Origin: Pseudocercospora fijiensis CIRAD86
Lineage: Eukaryota > Ascomycota > Dothideomycetes > Mycosphaerellales > Mycosphaerellaceae
Direction: 5' to 3'
Length of the DNA stretch: 64,000 bases
Assembly: GCF_000340215.1 (NCBI RefSeq)
Contig: NW_006921532.1
Coordinates: 1,591,337-1,655,336 of the forward strand
In this document: piece by piece, positions 10,650 to 21,931 of the stretch
Layout: each line of letters starts with the position of its first letter
Position numbering within the stretch: the first letter of the stretch is position 1
Made by a program: the position numbers and the translations under genes
Notes under the pieces: model-generated
What the model was told of the DNA's origin: nothing
Databases searched by the model: none
What the model saw: only the letters and a program-made list of their open reading frames with translations

Positions 10650-12190
10650 TCACCATCGCCCTGCTTTCTTCTTGAACACATTGCCTTCGAATTCGCCTCG
10701 ATTCCACCTTTTGATGTCGCCTCCGCAAAGTTCCCAGAGTTTCTCATTCATTTCAGCCTCACGCTGCAGCTTTGATTGCCTCGCACTTGACAATCTGGGC
10801 GACCTGGTCTTGACTATGCGGTCCGGTGTTGTTGGCCTGACGAAGCTGGTTTGGAGAAAGCTGGACTCAAACTCTGGCGTCGTTTGTCTCACTGGTCTGT
10901 CAAAGAGGCCTCGTCCGGGTCGCTTTCGTGGAGATACAGAACGAATGCCAAATGGCGAGTCTTCTGCTAGTGGTTTGTCCGTCATGTTTGGCGGTGTAAT
11001 TGCTGGCGGATGCCTCAGTGCAGCTTCTCGGCTGCTTTCTGGCCGGGCGAAGTCGACAGGCTGTGTCCTCGGTTTTGAAGCGCTTTTGGATGGACTCTTG
11101 CGCGGGCTGGGTGGGTACTCCGTTTCTAGATCCGTCTTCGAATCCTCCATCGACGTATCAAATTCGTCTTGCTCCGGGAGTATCAGATCTTGCAGAGGGA
11201 CTGGCGCGCCATGAGGCCGCCGAGGTGTGCGTGCATCCCTGGGTGTGGCCGTGAGCTTACTTGGTGATCTTGCGCTGTCATTCTCCTGATCTGCGTCGCC
11301 CATTTCGGAGTCCTCTTCGATTGCGTTGACACTATTTGCCGTTGGGGGGATTTGATGTGTTGAACGTTCCAACGCTGTCTGCGTGCCGAAGACATCATCA
11401 TCGCCAGCCTGCAAGACGAATGGTGGCGGTCTCGGCGGCTCTGCATGCCGACAAAGCTGCTCGCGTCTGCGTGGCGGCGCTGCTGTAGGCGAGGCATCTG
11501 CCCTCATCTTCCCTCGTACTCTGGCGATGGTGCGACGTCTCCGCACGGGCGCCTCTCGTTCTTCCTCGTCATTTTCACTCTCGTGTGCTACAACTTCCTG
11601 ACCTCTAGCTTGTGCCTCTTTGACCAATTGCGCTATAGCGGGTTGTATGGTGGCATGAATGCTGGTCATGAGTTCGGCTCTCCGAGCAAATGCCTCGAAG
11701 CCTTCCTGGATAAGTGCGCCAGCCTCAGCGTTGAGCGCACTGTCTGGGTTTGGGTAGATGAGCAAGCATGATATTGTGACCAGGATGTCTCGCAGTGTCA
11801 ACTTGCTGTCCCAGTCGCGTTTGAGTGTCTCTACGCAGACGCCGCCGGATTGGGGATCAACATTGGGATGGAAGATTGGGGTTCGAAAGTTGGCTGTTGG
11901 AGGCTGCTGTGGGTATTGAGGCGGTATAGACAGATGTAGCTTCCATACGCCTGCTGCGAAAGGTGTGGCAGGAGGCCCGGCCAGCAGTATGTCCAGTTCG
12001 CTCAGGGAATCGGCGTGGTCTGCGTGCAGCGGAAAGAGGTAGTATGGTGGCAGCTCAGCAGTATGGAGGGCATTATGGTCTGCTGCCAGGCGGCGCAGTG
12101 CTTTCGAGTTCTGCCATCCACGAATATCAGCTGCTATCGCGCGCAATGGCCATGACAATGGTTCGGCGCAAAGCACAACGCACGTACCAT
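10650..12190 (-). CDS. E2 ubiquitin-conjugating enzyme with long disordered C-terminal tail
   Basis: The UBC fold of about 150 residues has the HPN motif (82-84) and active-site cysteine C93 (GGVCVETLKRDW). The remaining 330 residues are disordered, Pro/Ser/Arg-rich, with several SPxK/TPxR sites that look like CDK or MAPK targets, and end with a conserved-looking block (LWELCGGDIKRWNRGEFEG). The best model has a three-base first exon: ATG 12190-12188, then a GTACGT donor, a 77-nt intron (12111-12187) and the acceptor TGGCAG leading into NSKALRRLA, giving 487 residues. An alternative without the intron starts at 12176 with a poor N-terminus (MLCAEPLSW). The E2 subclass cannot be named from sequence reading alone. 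It probably charges ubiquitin; the substrate is unknown. Confidence 0.85.
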
Positions 12191-12754
12191 CGGAACTTCC
12201 AAGATTGATGCTGGTATTTCTGCTTGACTAGATGGAATTGTACTGCTTCCGTATTGACTATGCGCGGATCGATGCCAATGCCATCCAATATCAAATTATG
12301 CAGGGCAGAAGATGTGCGTGAGCGTGAGCATGCTCGATGTTCAAGAGTGCTGTTGACTATGTTTAGGTGTAGATGTTTTCAAGTCATACAGCCACTTCCT
12401 GGGCACGCGCCGAATTCGTGAGACGCGCCTGAAAGTGCCTGCCGAGGCAGGGCAGGCATATCTTCACGCTTCATCGCTTTATATAATATACATTAGTTCG
12501 CATTCTCGTTCATTATTCATGCACTATTGAGTATATACAGCGGCTGATCAGAAGCTATCCTTTCTTCACTGTCCGTCTCATTCCTGAAGCCTGAAGCCTT
12601 CCATGCATCTGTATCATTATTACATGTCCGCCCGGTCGATCAGACCACTGTTCGCATGTCTCTCTGTGCTCATTCCCAGCCACTTAACGCCTTATATCCA
12701 CATCAATGTCATTATTCAAAGTTGTTCACGAGCCTCGAAGAATTTGCTTTCTCT
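12191..12754. other. intergenic region between two minus-strand genes
   Basis: This holds the promoter of the E2 gene and the 3' UTR of the next gene. A short imperfect palindrome (CCTGCCGAGGCAGG) is near 12437-12450. On the minus strand a frame before the E2 start reads protein-like but has no ATG, so it is not annotated. Confidence 0.35.
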
Positions 12755-13655
12755 CTAAGAATCCACCTTGACCTCAGGCGTCTGCACTGCATCCTTCTTC
12801 GTTTCTGTCTTCGTCTCTGGAGTCTGCGCCTGTGTCCGTTGCTGTGGTTGTTGCTGCTTCTCGGGCTTCGGCGTCTCTTCACGCTTTGGAATTGCGCCCA
12901 GTTCTGATCCTTGTCCGCTCTGTCCACGTTTCCTGCCTCCAAAATGGTGCCAGCTGCTGCTCTTGTCCTGGCTGGTCGGTCTTTCCGACGAATCGTTACC
13001 GACGCCGGGGACACTATCTGCCATTCTCGCGAACAATCCGCGCTTCTTTGGCTGGGGCTTTGATTCTTCCAGGTTCACATCCTCAAACTTATCTTCCTCT
13101 TGAGTTTGTGGCACCTGCAGAGGTCGGTGGTAGGAGTTTGACGAACGTGGAGGCTGAAAGGTCCGACTGTCGAGCGATGCGCGTGGTCGTCCTTCCAGAG
13201 GCTGAATGACGGGCGAACGTGCCGAAATGTCCTACGAGCTTTGTGAGTATGCGATCGCAGATGTAACCAGAAGTACATACGAAAGATCTGCGATAAGAGT
13301 CGAATGATTCTCTGGAAATGTTGAAAGGTTCATTCTCGTCAAAAGCGCATCGGTGCAAAGATGACGAAGTAGTCGATCGCGACGCTGTCGTTCCTCCCCA
13401 GAAGCTCTTCTTCTCTGTAGGAGACGGTGGCAGAAATACTCCCGAGTCGTTCACTTCTGCAGCTAGTCGTCAGTGTCCAGACCGAACGAGTTGGCCGTTT
13501 TGCGCCATACCACTCATTTGATATTCAGTGGGTTGTTTATTGTCAATGTCGATATGCTTGACGCCATTCGCCTCTTTCTTGTCAGAATCGAACTGTGTGA
13601 CTTGAGGTCGAATATTCTCGTCCTGCTTGCGGAAAGGATTCTTGATGATAGCCAT
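12755..13655 (-). CDS. conserved fungal protein of unknown function (3 exons)
   Basis: Exons 13655-13511, 13456-13281 and 13231-12755 join to 265 residues. The introns are 54 nt (13457-13510, GTATGG...CTGCAG) and 49 nt (13232-13280, GTATGT...CTCGTAG). Splicing joins short motifs cleanly: MAIIKNPFRK at the start, then VNDSGVFLPPSPTEKKSFW, then ISRESFDSYRRSF and DISARSPV. The C-terminal half is disordered, Lys/Gln/Glu/Pro-rich, with PKKRGLFARM in the middle, a possible basic or amphipathic patch. From memory such proteins recur in Pezizomycotina, but I cannot assign a role. No membrane segment is seen. Confidence 0.8.
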
Positions 13656-14968
13656 CTTCTCTCGTCGATCGCGGTCGATATCCTGGATTCTAAATCATGC
13701 AATCGTAGCCGTATGCCAGAGAGGGCTGATTTTCAATATGAACAGAAGCGCCCTGCGATCAGTCCCGAAAAGGTCGAAGTCGAGGCGCGGGGGTGAGAGC
13801 AGGCGAAGCGTGGGACTTCAGACGGGCGGGCGCAATGCTCTTAAGACGGTGGATCACGGCAGTCGGCTCAACTCCAGTGCAGCCACGAATGAGGCGACCT
13901 CCTTTAGAGCTCTCAGGACGAAGGACGAATGCGCAAGCGCAAGCACGGCGAGGTTTGTCCGGTGTGCGAGGTGTGGCGATCAGAGCAGTAATATGTATCT
14001 GTACTCTCAGCTGTCGGGAATATCACTTGCTGCTTGTGACACCACTGAGCAAGGGCCTCATGGCGCCGCGCCGACACTTCCTACGCACGTCTTCGGAAGC
14101 TGATCTGCTCCCAGGTGCCGGCCAAAGCCACACGGAGATGCAAATCCCACAGAGGTGGATGGATGCCACCGGCTGCTTCGCTTCCATTGTGAGCACATGA
14201 TTCGAAGTGCCAGATTCTTCTCACAATCACTGGGCGGCCGAACAAAGCCAGAAATGTTCTGGACAGCCATAGATTATGACCCTCCTCATATAATTTCGCC
14301 TAAAGTCTTGCAATGCGCCGAATGCATTCGCTGCTGCTTCAGAACAGCAGAACTAGTGTCCATTTCAATGACGCAGAGCGGCAGATGTCGATATCGCTGT
14401 TATAATCATCAAGCTTTACCGGGGTGGAACGCCGCACGATCCACCGTCGACTTTATACGACAACATCACTACAGCGACATTATTGAGTCACGAGTGGCTT
14501 TCATGCGATAGTAGTCGCATAAATTCTATCAACCACACAACAGGTCGATTTCTGCAGTGTCTGCCCTGGGTTAGTTGGTTGGTGCGTCATTTAAAGCCTA
14601 TTTGAATTTTGAAAAGTGGTGGCCTACGCGGCTTATGTAAACCGTTAAAGGTCCGATCGTGGAAAGTGCGTGTTGTGCCTGCCCTCGATTGGCGTTGAAC
14701 TAGGAAGGGCCTGAAACGGAGAGAGAATGGGGTCGTCGTTGCAAAGGCCTTCCACGAAAAGAGCGATGCGATGCGACCAAAGCTGTGGCTGGAGGCCTGG
14801 AATCAAAGTGCGGTTCTGGAGATCGCTTCACGCATTAATTGGACTCATTACTCATTATGGCTTAGTGTCCCAGCAAGCGTCCGCTCGAACCTTCCTAATC
14901 GCCGCCGCACTTACCATACTTATAAAGATTTCAGTACCACCTCAGACGAGAGCGACTACCTCAACATC
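13656..14968. other. 1.3-kb divergent intergenic region
   Basis: This separates two genes transcribed away from each other and must contain both promoters. Open frames here are short and overlapping, and none has a family signature. No tRNA-like cloverleaf or repeat was noticed. Confidence 0.4.
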
Positions 14969-15369
14969 ATGCAGGAAGTGACGCTGCCAACTACACATAC
15001 AGATCTGACAGATTCAGACCTTCTTCTCTGTAAGTCAACTACTGTGCGATATGGCATTCGCGGCATTCATAAAAAAACACTATCAATAGTATACTTGACG
15101 AGCTAACGCTGAGGCTGACACCAAATAATAAAATCGCAGTCACAATCATCGTTCTTGGTATCGGCTTCGCTGCAGATCGCTTCTACGGACGTTACCTTCA
15201 AAACCTACGTGAGGAAAGACAAACCAACTCGCAACTCGAGATTGCGAAAATACGAGCCGCATCGGCTCAAGAAGTCGCTCGCATTCGCTACAACTTCCAC
15301 ACCTCTGGACATCACATCCCGCAAAATGGTCGTCCCTACCGCGTTGCCAACAGAGCCGATCGATCTTGA
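14969..15369 (+). CDS. small single-pass membrane protein
   Basis: Exons 14969-15029 and 15140-15369 join over a 110-nt intron (GTAAGT...ATCGCAG) to 96 residues. The N-terminus is short and acidic (TDLTDSDLLL). One hydrophobic segment (FTIIVLGIGFAA, about residues 20-33) looks like a signal-anchor. It is followed by a basic, probably helical region (YGRYLQNLREERQTN) and a polar tail ending ANRADRS. This layout fits a small organelle-membrane protein, but no family is recognised. The last 44 nt overlap, in another frame, the proposed start of the downstream sirtuin gene on the same strand, so the two may be transcribed together. Confidence 0.7.
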
Positions 15370-17021
15370 GTCATCTATCCATCGACCTCAGAAACGCAGG
15401 AACTCGGAAGTCGCACATTTTGCTAGAGAGAGTAGTGCTACATTCGAATCTAGCGCAAGCGCCGCAACGAACGGGGGTCAAGCTAGCAAGCGAGCAGACT
15501 CAACATCGCAACCTGAACTGAACGAGGTGGACGAAGAGGACACACTGAATGTTGACGTCGACGACAGTCACTCGGCCTTCGAAGACTATCTCGATCAAAT
15601 TGAAGCTCGGCCGTTCGAAGATGGTGCGCTGTACATCAACACCTGACATGGATCCCTGCTAACACGTGACAGATGGAACAATGGACATCGACGACATTGC
15701 GCGATTACGAGCTCGACTTCGTGATATTGGCATCGAGAAGTTCTTCGACGAGACTGTAAACTCGGGCATGGATGTTCGAAAGCTCGGGGTTGCCTTTGGC
15801 ATAGATCCTGCACTTGAAGTCGACGATGACACCTTTCTCCGCCTGCTAGGACTTGCTGTTGTACGCGCTTTCTATAAGCGTGAGAAGCTGTCACAGTATA
15901 ATACCCTGGAACATGCTGCGGCACTTCTACAGAAAAGCAGCAAAATCCTGGTCATCACCGGCGCAGGCATTTCGACTTCACTCGGCATTCCTGACTTCAG
16001 ATCGAAAGGGACAGGATTCTATGACAAGATTCAGCAAATGGGTCGTGATGACATTGCTGAGCCGCAAGATGTCTTTGACATTGAAATGTTCGATCTTGAT
16101 CCCACATTGTTCTACAGCCTCGCCGGCGAAATATTGCCTGATCGCAGCAAAGGCTATACGCCAACTCATGGTTTCATTCAACTTTTGGATCAAATGGGAA
16201 AGCTTCAGACCAATTATACACAAAATATCGACAACCTTGAGGGTATCGCCGGCATCAACCCGGACAAGGTCATTCAATGCCATGGCAGCTTCAAGACAGC
16301 ATCGTGCCGAAAATGTAAGCACAAAGTTGACGGCGCCGTAATTGAAGATGATATTCGCAACAAGAGGGTACCGAAATGTAAACAGTGCGAGAAAGACCTC
16401 CATTCAATACAGAAGCCTCAGAAAAGGTGCGGCGCAAAATACACCTCTGCCGACTCCGACGAAGATGATGATATTCCAGAGCCAGGTGTGATGAAGCCAG
16501 ACATCACATTCTTCGGCGAGCAACTTCCCGAGGACTTTTTCACAAGGTTCACGGAAAAGGATGCCAAAGACACCGATTTGGTGATCGTGATCGGCACCAG
16601 CTTGAAGGTGGCCCCAGTCAGCGAGATGCCGAACTATGTGCCGCACCACGTACCACACATCTACATATCGATGGAGCCTATACGGCATGTAGAGTTCGAC
16701 ATTCAACTTCTTGGAAAGTGTGACGAAGTAGTCGCAGCACTATGCAAGAAAGCCGGCTGGGTACTGAAACACGACTGGGTCAAGCAAGACGAAGAATTCG
16801 CCGTCACAACAAGTGACGGTGCACCGCCTTACATCTGGAATGTCGCAAAGGTAGAACGACGTCCAGCGAAGTCAGAGAACCAACCTGAAGAAGACACCAA
16901 AAATTCAAAATTTGCTGCGGCACCTTCCGAGCCTGCGAACATGTCAGAGACTAAGACCACCAAAGTTGAGCCTGAGCAGGCGCTTTTTCAAAAGCACAAT
17001 CCGGTGATTGACCACACCTGA
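15326..17021 (+). CDS. NAD-dependent protein deacetylase, Sir2/Hst1-like sirtuin
   Basis: A class I sirtuin. It removes acyl groups from lysines using NAD+; family members act on histones in silencing and transcription. Exons 15326-15623 and 15673-17021 (548 residues) flank a 49-nt intron with a GCTAAC branch site. The N-terminal 100 residues are acidic and disordered. The NAD site GAGISTSLGIPDFRS begins at about 196, TQNIDNLEG is at 282-290, and the catalytic histidine is H303 (CHGSF). The zinc module is C311-x2-C314 and C335-x2-C338, followed by an acidic SADSDEDDD insert typical of Hst1/Sir2-type proteins. The C-terminal 80 residues are disordered. No other in-frame ATG exists in exon 1, so the start overlaps the upstream gene. 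A basic stretch (RPQKRRNSE) could direct nuclear import. Confidence 0.93.
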
Positions 17022-17413
17022 AAGGGGATCGCTAATCGCGCATACAGCACTACTCAATTTCTTCGCAAAGCATTGGTCAAGAGTAGGAAAAGACGGGGAC
17101 ACGTATATTTCGCTGAGGATCGTGACGATTCGGGAGGAGCATAATGTATAGAAAGATTAGACGGGGCATCAGAGACGCAGTACGGTGTCTGGCAGCATAA
17201 AGACATGTAATAATATACGCCTGATGAAGCATGAGTGTACGTCTTATAGAGCCGCAGTGCCTTTCGTTGCTGCCATGATTCTGCTTGATTCGACTACGCC
17301 GTCTTGCTAGTCTCTGCGAATCTCTTCCGCTGATCAGCTCTATCTACCAGCGAGCGCTACGCCAGTCATCATCATCATCTCAAACCTTCATCTTCATCCC
17401 TCAAACTCCTTCA
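17022..17413. other. convergent 3' intergenic region
   Basis: This lies between the stops of the sirtuin and RRP42 genes, which face each other. Both 3' UTRs are expected here. Nothing else is seen. Confidence 0.4.
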
Positions 17414-18584
17414 TCAAATCTCCACGCCCTGCAACCCATCCAATACCTCCCGTCCAACCCCATCCTTCTCCACCACAGCCTTAATCATCCTCATCATCAA
17501 CCTCCTACTCACACCCCCCCTCGGAGGCTGCCAAACCTTCCTATCCAAATCCCTCTCCCTCGCCACCAAAGTCTCCGCAGCAGAAGTAGCATTAGAATTA
17601 CCAGCCACCCCAGCACCCGTAAGTCTCGAAGGCGGATCAATCATCCTCAACGCCAAAATTCTCAAATCGTCATCACCACCCTCAAAATCCTGCGCTGCGG
17701 AGATCGCCACGACGGAATCTGCGACTGCGAGTTCTTCTTGCGATGGGTCGAAGAGGATGTTGTTGTCGACTGTCATGATGAGAAGGGTGATTGGGGGTTT
17801 GATTGCGTTTTCCTTTTCGTTTCGAGGGAAGAGATGTACCGCAGCTTCCCAATCATCATCGAAGAAGGGATCTTCATCGCCTTGGGATTTGAGAGCGGGG
17901 AGTCGAGTTGAGAGGAGGGCGAGATGGGTTGTTAATGAGAGGAGAGGTAAGGGGTATGAAAGGGGTTGTGAGAGGAGGAGGATCTGTAGCACTCACTTTT
18001 TGTTAGCGATGTACGTTCAAAAAAAAAACAAAAACAAAAAGTGTGGGTTGGTTGGTTGGTTGCTTGGATGCGTTACATACATCAACATACAACCTCCAAT
18101 GAAACCTCTCATTGATCCACAAACGCTCCCGAACCATTCCTTTGTCCGCAAGCAAAGCTTCGGATAGCATTTGTGCCAAAAAAATCGGGAGGGAATCATC
18201 ATCTCTCATCCCGGGAATCTCCACACAGATTTCGATCCAGGACTCTTCACCTCTGCCTCTGCCTTTCCCGCTCTCCCCTTCTTCGTCATCGTCATCGCCC
18301 ATATCCACATCCACATCTCCAACTCCTCCCTCAGAAACTCGTATCCCGCCTCGACGTCTACTCTCCTCAACTTCTGCTTTCACACCAACCACCGCTTCCG
18401 TTCCATCGGCGAAACAGATTCGTGCGCTGCCGTTTGTGCTGGGTAAGATATCTGTTTCGGCGACGAGGGGACGGAATTGCGTGGGTGCGCGGCCGTCGGG
18501 GCGGATTGGGGGGTCTTGGGAGAGTGAGGTATGGAGGTATGAGAGTTCGGCGGGTGAGAGGGGGATGTTGGTGTAGGGCGCCAT
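17414..18584 (-). CDS. RRP42: exosome complex RNase PH-like subunit Rrp42
   Basis: A structural subunit of the six-membered RNase PH ring of the RNA exosome, acting in rRNA processing and RNA decay in nucleus and cytoplasm. Exons 18584-18081 and 17983-17414 join to 357 residues over a 97-nt intron (GTATGT...CTACAG). The family motif RPDGR is at residues 28-32, followed by the first RNase PH strand region (ARICFADGTEAVVGVKAEV) and a variable acidic loop (DMGDDDDEEGES). The second half includes PITLLIMTVDNNILFDPS, typical of the second RNase PH domain. Eukaryotic ring subunits of this type are catalytically dead. The intron carries long T and GTT runs. It is convergent with the sirtuin gene. 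Confidence 0.92.
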
Positions 18585-19506
18585 TGTAATGGCGTGAGCT
18601 CTTCGGAAGCTGTATTATCAAGCAACAAGATCTCTCGTATGCGGATGAGAGTATGAGGGGCTGGGACGTGGTGGTGTTTGTTGCTGGACGTGAGGTTAAA
18701 GAGTTAGGATAAATTTCAACAACAGCCAAATTTCAACAGCAGCTTTGAAGCTTCACGACTTCAGAAGACGCGATTTCGCGCCGCGCCGCGCATGACGTGA
18801 GCATGCATACAGACGTCAAGCATGGCATAATAGAACTACTACTACGAGAGACGAGGTGAGAAGGGAAGAAAATGCTCGTAGTAAAAATATTGTAAGTGGT
18901 ACTTTTTATCTGGCTAGCCATGCAAAATGGCTCCAGCCAGCTTCCGCGGATAAAATTTATGAGCAATGGAGCGGTCTGGTTGCAGACGCACACTCTTGGG
19001 GGTATCAGCTGACCAATTTATCTCTTTGACAACTGCCAGCAGTGAACAGAGTCAGCTCATATGTAGAGCTCTGAACAGTAAAAATCAACACTATGCTTCC
19101 TTCGCCCTGCCTTTCCCGGCCTTGATGTTTTTGTACAAAGCGCCCAGTTCGCGCCGTGAACCAGATGGTGAAATACGTTGTTCCAGACCAAGGAGATGCC
19201 TGTGGCGCTTTCGAGCTCCGACTGACAAATAACGCGTAAGAGATGATCCAGTATTAGATCCTGTACAAAATGTAGTCCGCTTGAGGATGCAAAATATTCG
19301 AATTTGCACCCATTACCGGAAACGCCAGCAATAAGAATGCGATGCGAGGCTGTGCTCGCAGCCGAGTAATGAGAGAGTACCGCTTGAAAAACGCCGATGC
19401 AATGCGGTTATTTGAAAACATAAGAAAAAGTCAACGTGTGACAGGCCTTGACGCCAAACGCCATGGCATGAGAACTTCCGAGTCTGACGGCCGTGATACA
19501 TTGCGT
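18585..19506. other. intergenic region upstream of RRP42
   Basis: This holds the promoter of RRP42 and the 3' UTR of the Ime2-type kinase. A TGACGTGA motif (about 18793) and a GACGTC about 20 bp further resemble bZIP/CRE half sites, but I cannot show that they act. The rest is unremarkable. Confidence 0.35.
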
Positions 19507-21931
19507 TTACTGAAAAGCGGCTTGCGTGGCAAAAATGCTGGCAGCGGCAGCGGCAGCCCAGTCGTTCTCATCGTAAGGCGGGGTCGGCCATTGAGGTTGC
19601 ACTACACCTTTCTGCTCCGGCCTTGGAGCAGGAATGTCCACCGGCTTTGTTGGAGTATAATCATGCGACCCAAACTTGACACCCATTTGATCCTTCGATG
19701 GCGAAGGTGTGAGGTATGGAGCGTGGTATGTAGGCTCCGATGCCACCTGCGGAAGGTGTGGGCGCGCTTGCTGGTTGGCATTTGCAAGACTATTGTCGAG
19801 GCGCTTCGCCGCCCGGTGTGCAGACGCGATGGCCTCGTCCAGAAGCTCGTCCTCCTCGCAAGGTGTCTCGTACCGGCTCGGGGTGTGCCGCAGAGATTGT
19901 CGTGTTCTACTCGTGAAAGCACCTGCACTCTCCTCTTTAGGGTATGGCAACGAGTGATGTCGCTTGAGTGTTGGGTTGGTCGGCGTGCGAGTTGAATGCT
20001 TCGACTGATGGTTGGTGCTGCTCGCATTATTCGCTGCCATGTCAAGGCTGTAACGCACGTTTTGAAGGGCCTTGTCCAGCTCCGCGAAGTTGGGATCAGA
20101 TGATGGGTCTGCAGCGAGAGGTGCAATTGGACTGGGCTGCTCTTGGGCCGACGGTCGGTTGCTCGTGGCCCAGGGAGCACATCCGACATTTGCCTCGATA
20201 TCCTCGGCTCCTGGCGTCATTTGATGTCTCCCTGACAGCCTCCTCGCACGTTTGCGAAGGTGTGAGAAGAAGCTTTCCCTTTGGCTGCCGGTTGGCGACT
20301 TGAGACCAGTTGCGCCGGTCAGAGCGCGTTCGGCCTCTTGACGGTGCAGATCCGCGTAGTGGTTGCCCTGCGAGTTTACCGACAGCTGGCGTCCAATCTT
20401 CTTTCCTGCACCATCTTCCGGTTGCTGCGCACGTCGAGTGCTGGCGTGAGCGGTTGACGCGTCAGGAAGAGGAGAGATGGGCCTGATTGAAGGCAGAATG
20501 GGCATTGGTGCTGCGTTCTGCGCCCCATTCGTCCATGTTGCTCGCTTGGGAGCGTTCGGTCGCGTCTTGCTGCCCGCAGTCGAAGCATCGGTATTTGCGT
20601 GAATCGGAGCAGGCCTGGACGCGTTGTTCTGTTGGGTATGTTCTGGAACAACAGGTGCCGGGTTGTTGTTAGCACCCAGTGACTTCCTGAACCAGGAGGA
20701 TGTCTTTGTGGTGAGCGATAGTATGTTCTCTGATGATCCATTCATGCCCAGTGTGGAGTCCTTGCGGCCAAGTCGCGCACTGCTCTTTGGTCGCAGTGGG
20801 TCGAGTGCATCTTGGAAGAATTCGTGCTCCAAGGCCTGTCTCGAAGTTGGTCGAACTCTTGGGTCCCACATGAGACACCACGTAACGAAGTGAGCTAGAC
20901 TTGCTGGCCATTGAGGTGCAGGTAGAACGGTTTCGAGAGAGTGAGGCGCCATCTTGGGAAATGAGAAGCCGAGCTTCTGCGCAAGCTTGATGCCTTCTTT
21001 CCATTCTCCGCCTCCCACCTTTTGTCCATGCTTGTTCACCCAAGCTCCTGGGCTTCCCATGATCTCGCACACTCTCCATACTTGGTCGACCTCGTTGCCC
21101 CCCGGAAATAGAGGCTTCAAAGTCGCAATCTCTACTGCCATGGCTCCAACTGCCCAGATGTCGACAGGCGCTGAGTACTCTCCCGCTCGCAGTAAAACTT
21201 CGGGAGCTCTGTACCACCGCGTGGAGACGTAAGTCGTGTACGGGACGCGTGAGTGTGTCTCTCTGGCAAGACCGAAATCTGCAATTTTGATAGAATAAGC
21301 TGGTGGTGTCGCAGGAGGCGTGACAAGTTGGGAATATCGCTTGAATGCGTTGCCAGTGTCGGGAGCTGATGTGGACACCAGGATGTTTTCAGGCTTGATG
21401 TCGCGGTGGAAGAAGTTGTGTTCGTGAATATGGTCCAGACCGCCCATAATCTGAAACAAGATGCTCTTGACGCTGCTGCAGTCCAGTGGCTTGTGGTCTC
21501 TCGCCTTCATCAGTTGATACAAGTTGCCGTCCATGTATTCCATGGCAATGTGGAGCTTCTTGCTCAATGGGTCTAAGAAAATGTCGTAGGCCGGAACAAG
21601 GTGTGGATGATTTGGCAGTGACTTCAAGAAGATCACTTCTCGAAGTTCCATACATTGCGAGAAATTCTCGAATGTCTTCTTCATCGTTTTGATTGCCACC
21701 TAGAAGGAGCAGTTAGAAGGACAAATCCCCGGTCAGTACAAAGACGCGACCTACAAGTGTGCCTCGTCGGACGATATGCGCGCCAGCGGCTCTCGTCCTT
21801 CCCAGGGTCACGCTTCCAAAGCTGCCATCACCAATGTCCTTCATGATCTCGAACTTGTCTTCGAGACACACGGCAGAGGACTGCGAGCCATTGGACCAGC
21901 CGCGGTACGACATGTCATAGGCGATAGTCAT
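19507..21931 (-). CDS. ime2: Ime2/RCK-family protein kinase
   Basis: A CMGC-group kinase related to yeast Ime2, Aspergillus ImeB, Ustilago Crk1 and animal MAK/ICK, which act in meiosis, light-regulated development or morphogenesis. Exons 21931-21755 and 21699-19507 flank a 55-nt intron (GTAGGT...CTTCTAG); 789 residues with this start. The Gly loop GDGSFGSV is in exon 1. VAIK has the ATP lysine at K63, HRDIKPEN has D159, DFG begins at D200, and the activation-loop TxY is TTY (214-216) before STRWYRAPE. The C-terminal 450 residues are disordered and end near an alanine run (DWAAAAAASIF). An in-frame ATG at 22066 would add 45 residues; the ATG at 21931 (MTIAYDM) or 21913 is closer to the kinase domain. 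All catalytic residues are intact. Confidence 0.92.

Noticed and set aside
12191..12380. Protein-like minus-strand frame just before the E2 start
   Set aside because: It has no ATG and joining it to the E2 domain needs a weak donor; the ATG-only first exon fits better.
17285..17911. 208-codon plus-strand frame
   Set aside because: Antisense shadow of RRP42 exon 2.
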